A DNA stretch of 38,271 bases from Acidobacteriota bacterium (GCA_016195985.1 JACPYP010000008.1:1-38271); one strand, 5' to 3'. Positions 25,901 through 32,788 are shown, counted from the stretch's first letter. A program made the numbers and translations. Notes: generated by a model from the letters alone, not told the origin.

Positions 25901-26624
25901 GACCCGCCTGGCCGCCGAACGCGAGGTGCTGGGCCTCTTCGTGAGCGGCCATCCCTTGGAGGAGTTCAAGGATGCCATCCAGGTGCACACCCACGGCACC
26001 CTGGCCAAGGTGCTGGAGGATGCCACTTCCGGCCGGTTGAAGGATCGCAACGAGGTCACCATCGGCGCCATGGTCTCCACCGTGGCCTTCAAGACCAACC
26101 AGAAGGGCGAGCCCTGGGCCATCCTCGTGGTGGAGGATCTGGCCGGAAAGATGGAAGTCCTCCTCATGGCCAGCAAGTGGGATCCCGTCACCAAGAAGCC
26201 CGGCCTGCGCCCCTTCGAGCGCTACCGGCACCTGGCGGTGCCCGAGGCCATGCTGCGCATCACGGGCGAGCTGCGGGTGGAGACCATCCAAGGCAATGGC
26301 CAAGGCAACGGCGTGGAAGGCGAAGAGGACGAAGAGCAGACCGTGGTGAAAATCTTCGCCACCATGCTGGAGCCCTTGGAGGGCTTCCAGGGCCTGGGCT
26401 TCACGGGGGCCCTCGTGCGGCTGCCCCCGGGCGAGTGCCCGCCCCGCATGGCCACCATCCTGGCCGGCCACAAGGGAGAGCTTCCCGTGACCTTCGAATA
26501 CCGATCGAAGGAGGGGCTGGTGGCCCGCGTGAAGGCCAGCCACGATCTGCGCCTGAGGCACGACCCCGACCTGGCGGAAAAGCTGGCCAAGGAAACGGGC
26601 TGCGCCCTCACCTGGACCTACTGA
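22992..26624 (+). CDS. dnaE: DNA polymerase III subunit alpha
   Basis: The replicative polymerase, 1210 residues, slightly longer than the E. coli protein. Order: PHP domain (FAHLHLHTEHSLLDG, VTDHGNMFGM), then the catalytic palm/fingers/thumb with MPDVDIDFC at Asp432/Asp434, the PRGPG-type VPVGPGRGSAAGS, GYGFNKSHSAAYA with the fingers helix, a tandem helix-hairpin-helix region, and the C-terminal OB-fold (GAMVSTVAFKTNQKGEPWAILVVEDL). The GTG at 22992 is chosen because GGAGGT lies five bases upstream and family similarity begins at the next residue; a longer frame from 22818 has no family match. Confidence 0.96.
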   Translation: MSFAHLHLHTEHSLLDGLTRIPDLVKKCRASGMPAVAVTDHGNMFGMMKLFDACEKTKDAEGNWAVKPILGCEVYVAPKTRFDRKLEAKNATGDEGLEDCVDPSGSRDAGYHLVLLAKNPTGFANLSKLVSAGFTEGFYYKPRIDKDILREHSEGLIALSACLGGEVQARILQNRLDQAERVSRDFRDIFGEDFYLEIQDQGFDKEKEIIPFQQELAGRLGIPLVATNDAHYLNHEDADLHDTLLCIGTKTTKAKERRMRFSTDQFFVKTPEEMRAVFPGHPEYLERTLEIAAKVDLFPITRKPVTPRFPVPEGYDLESYFVHVAKETFEQRLTECRPLWQLGALKHAEEKYRERLAFELDMILKMGFPGYFLLVWDFIRKAREMGVPVGPGRGSAAGSIVAWSMKITDIDPMQYDLLFERFLNPERVSMPDVDIDFCRDGRQRVIDYVTEKYGQDKVSSIVTINQLKTKAVIKDVARVFEKDFAFANNLTKLVPQEPGKPITVGEALEKSDKLRELYESDPEVKNILDISARLEGLARNTGVHAAGVIIAPDELTRFAPLSMDKDKKVMVQYTMVEAERAGLLKMDFLGLETLTQIAKTQEVITRRHGKPMDMTSIRTFDDKKTFELFAAGDTDGVFQFESGGMKQLLRQLGPDRFDDLIALNALFRPGPLGAGMGTTYVERRHGREPVTYMFPDLEPILAPTYGVILYQEQVMQIASLIAGYSLGEADMLRRAMGKKDKEKMAKEKTKFIERGAERKYDKTKVAELFDLIEFFAGYGFNKSHSAAYAMVAYETAYLKANFKVEFMAGLLSTKSGRTDDVAKYVQNCREGGIEVLGPDINESALDFTATGDLQIRFGFAAVKGLGDAALQAIMEARQTEGRFKDLFHALKSTDLSKANRKVWECLIKAGAFDSLEPNRAALLQGLPDAVSAASRGSDDSGMTSLFDDAEMATLSDDWRVPENIEPWDRKTRLAAEREVLGLFVSGHPLEEFKDAIQVHTHGTLAKVLEDATSGRLKDRNEVTIGAMVSTVAFKTNQKGEPWAILVVEDLAGKMEVLLMASKWDPVTKKPGLRPFERYRHLAVPEAMLRITGELRVETIQGNGQGNGVEGEEDEEQTVVKIFATMLEPLEGFQGLGFTGALVRLPPGECPPRMATILAGHKGELPVTFEYRSKEGLVARVKASHDLRLRHDPDLAEKLAKETGCALTWTY

Positions 26625-26674
26625 GCCCCCACCCGCATTCCGGATTCGCTCGAGGGCTTTGAGGACGAAAAAGC

Positions 26675-26827
26675 GGAACACCGAGGCCACAGAGCGCCGC
26701 AGAGGGCACAGGGACCGACCCCGGTCGGGGGCCCGCTGCGGAAAGCCGCGGGTCCGCGATCACCGGCCGGGCAGCCCTGCATGGGGGTCTCTGTGTCCTC
26801 CCCAGATCTCTGCGGCCTCTGTGTTCC
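26675..26827. repeat. Long imperfect inverted repeat between dnaE and cysE
   Basis: The left arm (26675-26722) starts GGAACACCGAGGCCACAGAG. The right arm (26783-26827), read in reverse complement, starts GGAACACAGAGGCCGCAGAG: 18 of 20 match, and similarity continues through GAGG(G/A)CACAG(G/A)GACC. Between the arms is a smaller hairpin, CCCCG-GT-CGGGG (about 26719-26730). The arms resemble the purine-rich 'CACAGAGG' repeats dispersed in many bacterial genomes. It may act as the dnaE terminator as a giant hairpin. No gene is visible in this 245-bp gap. Confidence 0.7.
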
Positions 26828-26856
26828 AGCCTTTCCGTAACCAGGGGAGAACCGAG

Positions 26857-26862
26857 TATTCT
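26857..26862 (+). promoter_or_regulatory. -10 box TATTCT directly before cysE (leaderless mRNA)
   Basis: TATTCT is followed by seven bases (CTCTCCC) and the cysE ATG. No Shine-Dalgarno is present, so the transcript probably starts at or next to the start codon. Confidence 0.5.
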
Positions 26863-26869
26863 CTCTCCC

Positions 26870-27766
26870 ATGTCGAAGCCCTGCTCCGAGTCCCGGCCGG
26901 ATCTCCACGCCATCGTCGAGTCCCTCACGGAGGCTTCCGCGGCCTTGTCCGAAATGCCCCTGGGACGCCGCAAGTTCCCCTCCCGCACAGCCCTGGCGGT
27001 CCTGGTGGAGGAGTTGCGGGCCCTGCTCTTCCCCGGCTACTTCGGAGCCTCGGAACTAAAGGCGGAGACCCTGCCCTACCACCTGGGCGCCCAGCTGGAA
27101 CGGGTCCGCCTCGGGCTCTCCGATCAGATCCAGCGCGGCCTCATGGCCTCGGATCCCGCCTGCGGCGACTGCGGCGCCCGCTCCCTCGACCTGGCCAGCG
27201 CCTTCCTGGCCCGGCTGCCCGAGGTGCGGCGCCTCCTGGGCACCGACATCGCGGCGGGCTTCGAGGGCGATCCCGCCGCCGTGAGCCCCGAGGAAGTGCT
27301 GTTCTCCTACCCGGGCCTGCTGGCCATCACCAGCCAGCGTCTGGCCCACGAGCTGCTGAAACTGGGCGTGCCCCTGCTGCCCCGCATGATCACGGAGCAG
27401 GCCCACAGCCTCACGGGCATCGACATCCATCCCGGCGCCCAGATCGGCGAGCGCTTCTTCATCGACCACGGCACCGGCGTGGTCATCGGCGAAACCTGCG
27501 TCATCGGCCGCAACGTGCGCCTGTACCAGGGCGTGACCCTGGGCGCCAAGAGCTTCCCCCTGGACGCGGAAGGCCATCCCATCAAGGGCGTGCCGCGCCA
27601 TCCCGTGGTGGAGGATGACGTCATCATCTACTCCAACGCCACCATCCTGGGCCGGGTCACGCTGGGACGGGGTTCGGCCATCGGCGGCAACGTCTGGCTC
27701 ACCCGCAGCGTGCCGCCCGGAAGCGTCATCACCCAGTCCAACGAAAAGGACGGTATGCCCGCATGA
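26870..27766 (+). CDS. cysE: Serine O-acetyltransferase
   Basis: Transfers acetyl from acetyl-CoA to L-serine, giving O-acetylserine for cysteine synthesis. The 298-residue protein has a long helical N-terminus, then a left-handed beta-helix of hexapeptide repeats. Catalytic and substrate motifs are visible: TGIDIHPGAQIGERFFIDHGTG (catalytic His with nearby Asp), VIGETCVIGRNVRLYQGVTLG, and the loop HPVVEDDV. The N-terminus is longer than in E. coli CysE, resembling the EpsC/plant-like type. The ATG at 26870 fits the leaderless promoter just upstream. The last four bases overlap the next gene (ATGA). Confidence 0.93.
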   Translation: MSKPCSESRPDLHAIVESLTEASAALSEMPLGRRKFPSRTALAVLVEELRALLFPGYFGASELKAETLPYHLGAQLERVRLGLSDQIQRGLMASDPACGDCGARSLDLASAFLARLPEVRRLLGTDIAAGFEGDPAAVSPEEVLFSYPGLLAITSQRLAHELLKLGVPLLPRMITEQAHSLTGIDIHPGAQIGERFFIDHGTGVVIGETCVIGRNVRLYQGVTLGAKSFPLDAEGHPIKGVPRHPVVEDDVIIYSNATILGRVTLGRGSAIGGNVWLTRSVPPGSVITQSNEKDGMPA

Positions 27767-28164
27767 ACACCGTATTGCGCTTCCTCTTCTCCGCCATCGG
27801 CCTGCTGGTCGCCTGCACTTTCGTCCACGGCCTGGGCCACGGCACCTTCCTGGACCTGCTGGTGGTGGCCGTCATCCTCGCGGCCCTGAACACCACGCTG
27901 GGCAGCCTCCTCAAGCTCATCGCCTTCGTGCCCATGGCCTGCTCCTTCGGCTGCTTCAGCCTGGTCATCAACGGCCTGGTCTTCTGGCTGGCCGGCACCC
28001 TCTCCGGCCGGCTGGGCCTGAACTTCACGGTGAGCGGCTTCTGGGCGGGGTTTTTCGGCGCGCTGGTCTCCAGCGTGGTGGCCTCCATCCTGAGCGCCAT
28101 CTTCATCCCCAAGGACCGGCGGCGGCCCCAGGGCCCCGCGCCTCGCATCAAGGTCGTGAATTAG
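27763..28164 (+). CDS. Phage holin family protein (superfamily IV, DUF360-like), small membrane protein
   Basis: A 133-residue protein with four hydrophobic helices: LFSAIGLLVACTFV, LLVVAVILAALNTTLGSLL, LVINGLVFWLAG and WAGFFGALVSSVVASILSAIF. It ends in a basic tail (PKDRRRPQ). This arrangement and the A-L-N-x-x-(I/L)-x-(P/S)-(I/L)-L motif are typical of the 'Mycobacterial 4 TMS phage holin' family. These proteins are widespread in chromosomes without phage genes; no prophage is seen here, so a lysis role is unlikely. It overlaps cysE by ATGA and is probably co-transcribed. Confidence 0.87.
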   Translation: MNTVLRFLFSAIGLLVACTFVHGLGHGTFLDLLVVAVILAALNTTLGSLLKLIAFVPMACSFGCFSLVINGLVFWLAGTLSGRLGLNFTVSGFWAGFFGALVSSVVASILSAIFIPKDRRRPQGPAPRIKVVN

Positions 28165-28492
28165 GCCTCACGATTTGCGCCCGCCGATCAAATGGTGTTG
28201 TTCATCGGCCTCAATGTGTCTTTCAGCCGGGCCGCGAGGCGGTCAATCGCGCGATCCAGCCAGAGAAAACCTCTATTTTGATATCTTGCCTCATGGCCTC
28301 AGGATTGAATTCGAGTCAATCGGGTTGCCTGCTGTCGGCTAAACCCGGTCTGATCTTTTCAAGATATAACCCGAAACCACCCATTCCACAGATGGCGCAA
28401 ATGGACCTCGTTTGTGCATGGCCCGTGATAGTCCCTCCATCAAAGCGTGGCAGCACCATTCATCAGGCCAAGTCGCATCAACAAGCAAACAC
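28165..28492. other. 328-bp gene-free stretch with low GC content
   Basis: No convincing ORF, RNA gene or repeat is visible. From about 28260 the base composition drops well below the rest of the window and stays low through the next small gene (for example 26 of 60 bases are G or C in 28501-28560). AT-rich tracts such as CTATTTTGATATC could hold a promoter. Confidence 0.6.
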
Positions 28493-28951
28493 ATGACAAC
28501 CCTCAGGAATTTGGCCGTATTTTTCATTTCATCGCTATTTCTTGTTTTCGGCTGCCATGGCCCAGACGAACTGCCCTCGACTTCACGAAGCGTCCCTTCT
28601 CTCGCAAAAGTGGCGCTTATCGATGGCAGATTCTGGCTTGAGCTCAAGGTTCCGATCAGGCCTCGCGGGGAAGCCTGGAAACTGTCCTTCATCACAAAAA
28701 CGCCTGATGACTTTTCTGGCCGGCATCATCCCCCTGGGTTTTCAACCGAATCCACGGCGCATGAAACCGTATTCCGCTGGATAATCCCCGAACAATTAGA
28801 ATTATGGTTTGGCACAGATGGCTACTTGGTTGATCTGGTGAATGCTTCAGGATCCCAACGACTGACCATCAAACTTCTTGAGGACGCTCCGGATGTTTCT
28901 CAATGGAAAATCGGGATCCTGCCATCCGAATCCAAATCGCTCCAAAAATGA
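28493..28951 (+). CDS. Small predicted lipoprotein in a low-GC patch, function unknown
   Basis: A 152-residue protein with a lipoprotein signal (LAVFFISSLFLVFGC; lipobox VFGC). The mature part has alternating hydrophobic residues (ALIDGRFWLELKVPI, WKLSFITKTP, ETVFRWIIPEQLELWF) and looks like a single beta-sandwich. I do not recognise a family. Codon use is clearly different from neighbours, with many A/T third positions, suggesting recent acquisition or relaxed selection. The ATG at 28493 is chosen because the signal starts there; no Shine-Dalgarno is seen. Convergent with the acyltransferase gene, 14 bp apart. Confidence 0.6.
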   Translation: MTTLRNLAVFFISSLFLVFGCHGPDELPSTSRSVPSLAKVALIDGRFWLELKVPIRPRGEAWKLSFITKTPDDFSGRHHPPGFSTESTAHETVFRWIIPEQLELWFGTDGYLVDLVNASGSQRLTIKLLEDAPDVSQWKIGILPSESKSLQK

Positions 28952-28965
28952 GCTGATGGAGCTCT

Positions 28966-29700
28966 TCAGGGCCGCCTGACGGTCATCAACCCGCGAACCG
29001 CCTCCTCGGCGGCCTTCAGCAGCGCGTCCCGGTCGGGATACTGGGCGGGATTCAGGGGTACGCCCACGCGGATGCGGTAGGGGCCGCCGCGCACCTGCCA
29101 GGTGTCCTTGGGCAGGATGCCCAGCCCGCCCTCGATGGCGAAGGGCACCACGGGGGCCTCCGTGGCGAACGCCAGGTTGAAGACGCCTTTCTTGAACGGA
29201 AGCAGCTTCCCGTCGCGGCTGCGGGTGCCTTCGGGAAAGGCCACGACGCTCTGCCCCGCGCGGATGCGGTCCGCGGCCTTGTCCAGGCTGTGCTTCGCGG
29301 CGCCGCGCTGATCGCGGTCGATGAAGATGAAATCCGCCAGCCAGATCACCCAGCCCAGGAAGGGCACCCGGGCCAGCTCCCGCTTGGCGATGAACACGGG
29401 ACGGCATGGCAGGGTGGAGATCATCAGGGGCGGATCGAAGAGCGAGGCGTGGTTGCCGATGAACAGGGCCGCCTGGGAGCCGTTCCGGATCCCCTCGGGC
29501 AGGGCCCCCCATCCCTCCATCTCTCGGCGGATGCCGAAGGCCCAGGCCGTGAGCCGGATGTAGCGCGGGGCCACCAGCCAGAAGGCCCGGCGGCCGCCCA
29601 TGAAGGGCGTGAGGAGGAAGCACAGGCTCACCGCCAGGGCCAGGGCCAGGCCCCCCAGGATCCAGATCAGCATGGGCCTCAGCCAGGGGCGATGGGGCAT
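28966..29700 (-). CDS. plsC: 1-acyl-sn-glycerol-3-phosphate acyltransferase (PlsC family)
   Basis: Adds the second acyl chain to lysophosphatidic acid in membrane phospholipid synthesis. The 244-residue protein has an N-terminal membrane helix (MLIWILGGLALALAVSLCFLL) and the family motifs: IGNHASLFDPP (NHxxxxD catalytic pair), FIDRDQ, FPEGTRSRDG (substrate binding) and VVPFAIEGG. The ATG at 29700 lies five bases after the cyclophilin stop; an alternative ATG at 29673 has GAGG close upstream. Second gene of a two-gene minus-strand unit with the cyclophilin. PlsC-like proteins can also acylate other lipids, so the exact substrate is inferred. Confidence 0.88.
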   Translation of the reverse strand: MPHRPWLRPMLIWILGGLALALAVSLCFLLTPFMGGRRAFWLVAPRYIRLTAWAFGIRREMEGWGALPEGIRNGSQAALFIGNHASLFDPPLMISTLPCRPVFIAKRELARVPFLGWVIWLADFIFIDRDQRGAAKHSLDKAADRIRAGQSVVAFPEGTRSRDGKLLPFKKGVFNLAFATEAPVVPFAIEGGLGILPKDTWQVRGGPYRIRVGVPLNPAQYPDRDALLKAAEEAVRGLMTVRRP

Positions 29701-29705
29701 GGACG

Positions 29706-30338
29706 CTACTGGGCCGGCAGCAGCACTGCATCCTTGATGAACACGGGGAACTGCGGAATGTCGCCCATGCCCCGGCGCCATTCGGTGCGCACCTTGCCGA
29801 TCTTGTCCACGGCCTCCATGCCGGAAACCACGCGGCCGAAGGCGCAGTAGCCGTAGCTCTCGGCGCCCTTGGGATCCAGGCTGGGGTTGTCCGCCAGGTT
29901 GATGTAGAACTGGGACGAGGCGCTGTGCGGGTTCTCGGTGCGGGCCATGGCGATGGTGCCCCGGCTGTTCTTGAGACCGGCCTTGAAGGTCTGGGTCACT
30001 TCGTTGAGAAGGGGCGCGTGGGTGGGCTTCTCTTCGAGATTCTCCGTCATGCCGCCGCCCTGGATCATGAAGCCGTCGATGACGCGATGGAAGATGGTGC
30101 GCTTGTAGAAGCCCTCCTGCACGTACTGGAGGAAATTCGCCACGGTCTTGGGGGCCAGCTCCGGTTCCAGCTCCACCACCACGGGGCCGTAGCTGGTCAG
30201 GATCTGCACCCGCGGCTTGGCCGCCGGGGCGGGGGTCGCCGCCGCATCCGGCACAGGGGCTTGGACGGGCGGGGTGGCCGGGGCCTGGGCCACCAGAGGG
30301 AAGACCAGGGCCATGGTGCAAATCAGGGTGCGAATCAC
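29706..30338 (-). CDS. Exported peptidyl-prolyl cis-trans isomerase, cyclophilin type
   Basis: Catalyses proline cis-trans isomerisation to help fold proteins in the periplasm. The 210-residue protein has a signal peptide (IRTLICTMALVFPLVAQA), a short Pro/Ala-rich linker and one cyclophilin domain with FHRVIDGFMIQGGGMTE (catalytic Arg in FHR), SRGTIAMART, SSQFYINLADN and YCAFGRVVSGMEAVD. It resembles E. coli PpiA. The GTG at 30338 is preferred to the GTG at 30359 because GGAG lies five bases upstream and the signal peptide begins there. Divergent from the prepilin peptidase gene. Confidence 0.92.
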   Translation of the reverse strand: MIRTLICTMALVFPLVAQAPATPPVQAPVPDAAATPAPAAKPRVQILTSYGPVVVELEPELAPKTVANFLQYVQEGFYKRTIFHRVIDGFMIQGGGMTENLEEKPTHAPLLNEVTQTFKAGLKNSRGTIAMARTENPHSASSQFYINLADNPSLDPKGAESYGYCAFGRVVSGMEAVDKIGKVRTEWRRGMGDIPQFPVFIKDAVLLPAQ

Positions 30339-30393
30339 GGGAACTCCGGGCAGGGACACTTCATTCTGCCGCGAAACGGCCCAAGGTCCCCGC

Positions 30394-30399
30394 TATCGT
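30394..30399 (+). promoter_or_regulatory. -10 box TATCGT directly before the prepilin peptidase gene (leaderless mRNA)
   Basis: CTATCGT is followed by six bases (GGTGCC) and the ATG at 30406. There is no Shine-Dalgarno, the same arrangement as rlmN, M16 and cysE. Confidence 0.45.
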
Positions 30400-30405
30400 G
30401 GTGCC

Positions 30406-31335
30406 ATGTCCTTTTTCGACCTGCCCCCCTGGATGATCTCCCTGCTGCTGGCCCCTTTCGGGCTGGTGCTGGGTTCCTTCGGCAACGTGCTGATCCACCG
30501 TCTGCCCCAGGAAGAACCCGCGGACCGCAACGTCATCACCAAGGCCAGCCACTGCCCCGGCTGCAAGGCGAAGATCAAGCCCTGGCACAACGTCCCCCTC
30601 TTCGGCTGGCTGTGGCTGCGGGGCAGGTGCGCCGCCTGCGGCTGGAAGATCCCCTTTCGTTACCCCCTGGTGGAACTGGTCACGGGGCTGCTCTTCGCCG
30701 CCTCCCCCTGGGTCTTCCCCTTCGGCACCCTCATCTGGTTCAAGGGCCTGGTTTGCGGCTTCGCCCTCATCGTGCTGTTCTTCACGGATTTCACGGAAAT
30801 GATGCTGCCGGATGTCCTGCAGTTCCCCTTGATGGCCCTGGGCGTGCTGCTGACCCTGCCGCAGATCTTCCGCCCCGAGGCTCTGGTGAAGGTCTGGTCC
30901 GGCCAGAACACGCTTCTGCAGGCCCTGGCCTTCCACAATGGCCTGCAGCCCGCGCCGGCCTACAGGGGCTTCGAGCCCGCGGTCACCTGGGAGGCCAGCC
31001 TCATCGGCATGGCGGTGGGCTACGGCGTGCCGGCCCTGGTGAACCAGATCTACAAGTGGATGCGCAAGACCGATGGTCTGGGCATGGGCGACTTCAAGAT
31101 GCTGGCCTGGCTGGGCGCTTTCTGGGGCTGGGCGCCCATGCTGGGCATCCTCTTCGTCGGCGCGGCCATGGGCGCCGCCGTGGGGGTGCCCCTTCTGCTG
31201 TTGCGCCGCGCCAGGCATCAGGAGGCCTCCGGCCAGACCATGCTGCCCTTCGGCTGCTTCCTGGCCCTGGCCACGCCGGTGATCGTGTTCTTCGGCCGGG
31301 CGCTGTGGCTGGGCTATCTGGGGTGGATGGCCTGA
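30406..31335 (+). CDS. pilD: Type IV prepilin peptidase / N-methyltransferase (A24)
   Basis: Cleaves the leader of type IV pilins and pseudopilins at the inner membrane and methylates the new N-terminus. The 309-residue protein has the N-terminal methyltransferase part with two cysteine pairs (CPGC, Cys50/53; CAAC, Cys75/78), then multiple TM helices. The two aspartates of the aspartyl peptidase site are present: Asp128 in FFTDFTEMMLPD and Asp229 in the GMGDFKML motif (GxGD). A larger insertion than usual lies between helices around residues 150-190. The ATG at 30406 fits the leaderless promoter; an upstream frame to 30217 reads into the divergent gene. No pilus genes are adjacent. Confidence 0.93.
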   Translation: MSFFDLPPWMISLLLAPFGLVLGSFGNVLIHRLPQEEPADRNVITKASHCPGCKAKIKPWHNVPLFGWLWLRGRCAACGWKIPFRYPLVELVTGLLFAASPWVFPFGTLIWFKGLVCGFALIVLFFTDFTEMMLPDVLQFPLMALGVLLTLPQIFRPEALVKVWSGQNTLLQALAFHNGLQPAPAYRGFEPAVTWEASLIGMAVGYGVPALVNQIYKWMRKTDGLGMGDFKMLAWLGAFWGWAPMLGILFVGAAMGAAVGVPLLLLRRARHQEASGQTMLPFGCFLALATPVIVFFGRALWLGYLGWMA

Positions 31336-31342
31336 GAACGCC

Positions 31343-32125
31343 TCAGGGTCGCTTCTGCGCGAAGAGCCAGTGCACGAAGGCATCGGAACCATACGCCGCA
31401 TCCCAGGCGTTGTGGCCCACACCCGGGTACTCGGTGTACTGCACCGGGGCGCCGATGGCGCGGAGGGCTTCGGCCGCTTCGCGGGAGGCCTCCACGGGCA
31501 CCAGAGGATCCTGATCGCCGTGGAAGATCCAGACCGGCTTCTTGGCCAGCCGCAGGGCCATGGTCGGCACGGCATGGCCCTGGTCGAAGGGCACGGCCGG
31601 AGCGCCCAGCGGAGAGCCGGGACGGCCCTTGATCCAGCCGCAGATGGGCGCCACCGCCGCGAAGCGCTTGGTCTCCCGGTAGGCGAGGTGCCAGGTGCCG
31701 TGGCCTCCCATGGACAGGCCCGTGAGGTAGACGCGGTTCAGATCGCAGCGGTACTCGCCGAGGGTCTTGACCAGGGCGGCCAGGGCCAAATCCGCCTCCG
31801 CCCCGACCCACTGGGTATCCAGGCGGGCCTGAGGGAACACCACGATGGCCGGGAAGCGGCTGGGGTTCTTCCGGATGGCGGGGCCCAGGCCCACAGCGGT
31901 CTGCTCGCGGCCATCCTCTCCGCGCTCCCCCGCCCCATGGAGGAACAGGATCACGGGCCAGGCCTTGTCCGCCGAGTAGTCGGCGGGCACGTAAATCTGG
32001 TACCGGCGCTCGCGGCCATCCGCCGTGATGGTGCGATCGAGGAAGCCCGTTTCCACCCGCTGGGCCTGGAGGGAACCCCCGCTCAGCAGAAGGGGCAGCA
32101 GACAGACTTGGCGAAGGTCGCGCAT
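31343..32125 (-). CDS. Exported esterase of the prolyl oligopeptidase/PHB depolymerase-like fold
   Basis: A 260-residue secreted alpha/beta hydrolase with signal peptide (VCLLPLLLSGGSLQAQ). Motifs: LFLHGAGERGEDG (oxyanion region, typical of this esterase group), nucleophile elbow TGLSMGGHGTW, acid HGDQDPLVP and His in GVGHNAWD. These enzymes cleave esters such as acetyl- or feruloyl-xylan or short polyesters, but the actual substrate cannot be read from sequence. AGGGG precedes the ATG at 32125 by seven bases. It follows the epimerase gene by 19 bp and is probably co-transcribed; the pairing has no obvious metabolic logic. Confidence 0.87.
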   Translation of the reverse strand: MRDLRQVCLLPLLLSGGSLQAQRVETGFLDRTITADGRERRYQIYVPADYSADKAWPVILFLHGAGERGEDGREQTAVGLGPAIRKNPSRFPAIVVFPQARLDTQWVGAEADLALAALVKTLGEYRCDLNRVYLTGLSMGGHGTWHLAYRETKRFAAVAPICGWIKGRPGSPLGAPAVPFDQGHAVPTMALRLAKKPVWIFHGDQDPLVPVEASREAAEALRAIGAPVQYTEYPGVGHNAWDAAYGSDAFVHWLFAQKRP

Positions 32126-32144
32126 GGGATTCCCCTGGAGGGTT

Positions 32145-32561
32145 CTATTTTGAGTGCGCCCCGCCCTGGCTCAGTTCCATCAGCACGCCCCCGGTTTCCG
32201 CCGGATGGATGAAGGCCACACGGCAACCGTGGGCCCCGTTCCTGGGCGCCTGGTCGATCATCCGCACGCCCTTGGCCAGCAGACCGGCCACGGCGGCGTC
32301 GATGTCGTCCACTTCGAAGCAGACATGGTGGATGCCGGGGCCGCGCTTCGCCAGGAACTTGCCCACGGGACCTTCGGGATCCGTGCTCTCCAGGTACTCC
32401 AGGGTGCTTTCGCCCACGGGGAAGAAGGCGGTCTTCACCTTCTGATCCGGCACCTCTTCCGTATGCCCGGGAGCCATGTCGAAGAGCTTCGCCATGCGGG
32501 CCATGGCCTCATCGAGGCCGCTGGCGGCGATGCCCAGGTGGTTGATGCGCAACAGTTGCAT
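32145..32561 (-). CDS. mce: Methylmalonyl-CoA epimerase (VOC superfamily)
   Basis: Interconverts (S)- and (R)-methylmalonyl-CoA between propionyl-CoA carboxylase and the B12-dependent mutase. The 138-residue length is typical. Two VOC repeats carry the metal ligands: INHLGIA (His), GIHHVCFEVDDI (His) and the final LMELSQ (Glu). The ATG at 32561 has GGGAG six bases upstream and a TACAAT box at 32578-32583, which overlaps an alternative upstream ATG at 32579, so the shorter start is preferred. Confidence 0.9.
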   Translation of the reverse strand: MQLLRINHLGIAASGLDEAMARMAKLFDMAPGHTEEVPDQKVKTAFFPVGESTLEYLESTDPEGPVGKFLAKRGPGIHHVCFEVDDIDAAVAGLLAKGVRMIDQAPRNGAHGCRVAFIHPAETGGVLMELSQGGAHSK

Positions 32562-32577
32562 GAGGTCTCCCTCAGGC

Positions 32578-32583
32578 ATTGTA
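32578..32583 (-). promoter_or_regulatory. -10 box TACAAT of the epimerase/esterase unit
   Basis: TACAAT on the minus strand lies 16 bases before the epimerase ATG, leaving a ~10-nt leader that includes the GGGAG ribosome-binding site. No clear -35 box is seen. Confidence 0.45.
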
Positions 32584-32595
32584 GGGGATCGGGCT

Positions 32596-32765
32596 GGGGT
32601 CCGGGGTCTGGAGCCTGGAGGTACAGATTTTTGAGGCGCCGCTTGCGGCGCGCTGATCTTTTCATGCGGCGCCGACCCAACTAAGTGGACCAACCTAAAG
32701 CCACTGACGCGACCCTCAGGGTCGCCCAGAAAGCAGTGCCTCCGGACTCCAAGACTCCGGACTCC
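32596..32765. repeat. Inverted pair of diverged minisatellite-like arms
   Basis: The left arm (32596-32623) reads GGGGTCCGGGGTCTGGAGCC and continues TGGAGGTA. The right arm (32737-32765), in reverse complement, reads GGAGTCCGGAGTCTTGGAGT then CCGGAGGCA. Allowing one gap, roughly 24 of 29 positions agree. Between the arms lie two perfect hairpins: GCGCCGC-TT-GCGGCGC (32636-32651) and GCGACCC-TCA-GGGTCGC (32709-32725). The whole element fills the 227-bp gap between the yecH-like gene and the epimerase gene. No gene is visible in it. Confidence 0.65.
32709..32725 (-). terminator. Candidate terminator hairpin downstream of the yecH-like gene
   Basis: GCGACCC-TCA-GGGTCGC is a perfect 7-bp stem with a 3-nt loop, 64 bp past the yecH-like stop. 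There is no T-run, so intrinsic termination is uncertain. Confidence 0.35.
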
Positions 32766-32788
32766 TGGCTCTTGGTTCCTGGCTCCCC

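Noticed and set aside
22785-26690. 1301-codon minus-strand open frame antisense to dnaE
   Set aside because: Composition is dominated by His, Gly, Leu and Val in a pattern typical of reversed high-GC codons, no family motif is seen, and dnaE on the other strand is unmistakable.
27763-28164. Holin-family gene as evidence of a prophage or lysis module
   Set aside because: No endolysin, integrase, capsid or other phage genes are nearby, and this family is common in ordinary chromosomes next to metabolic genes.
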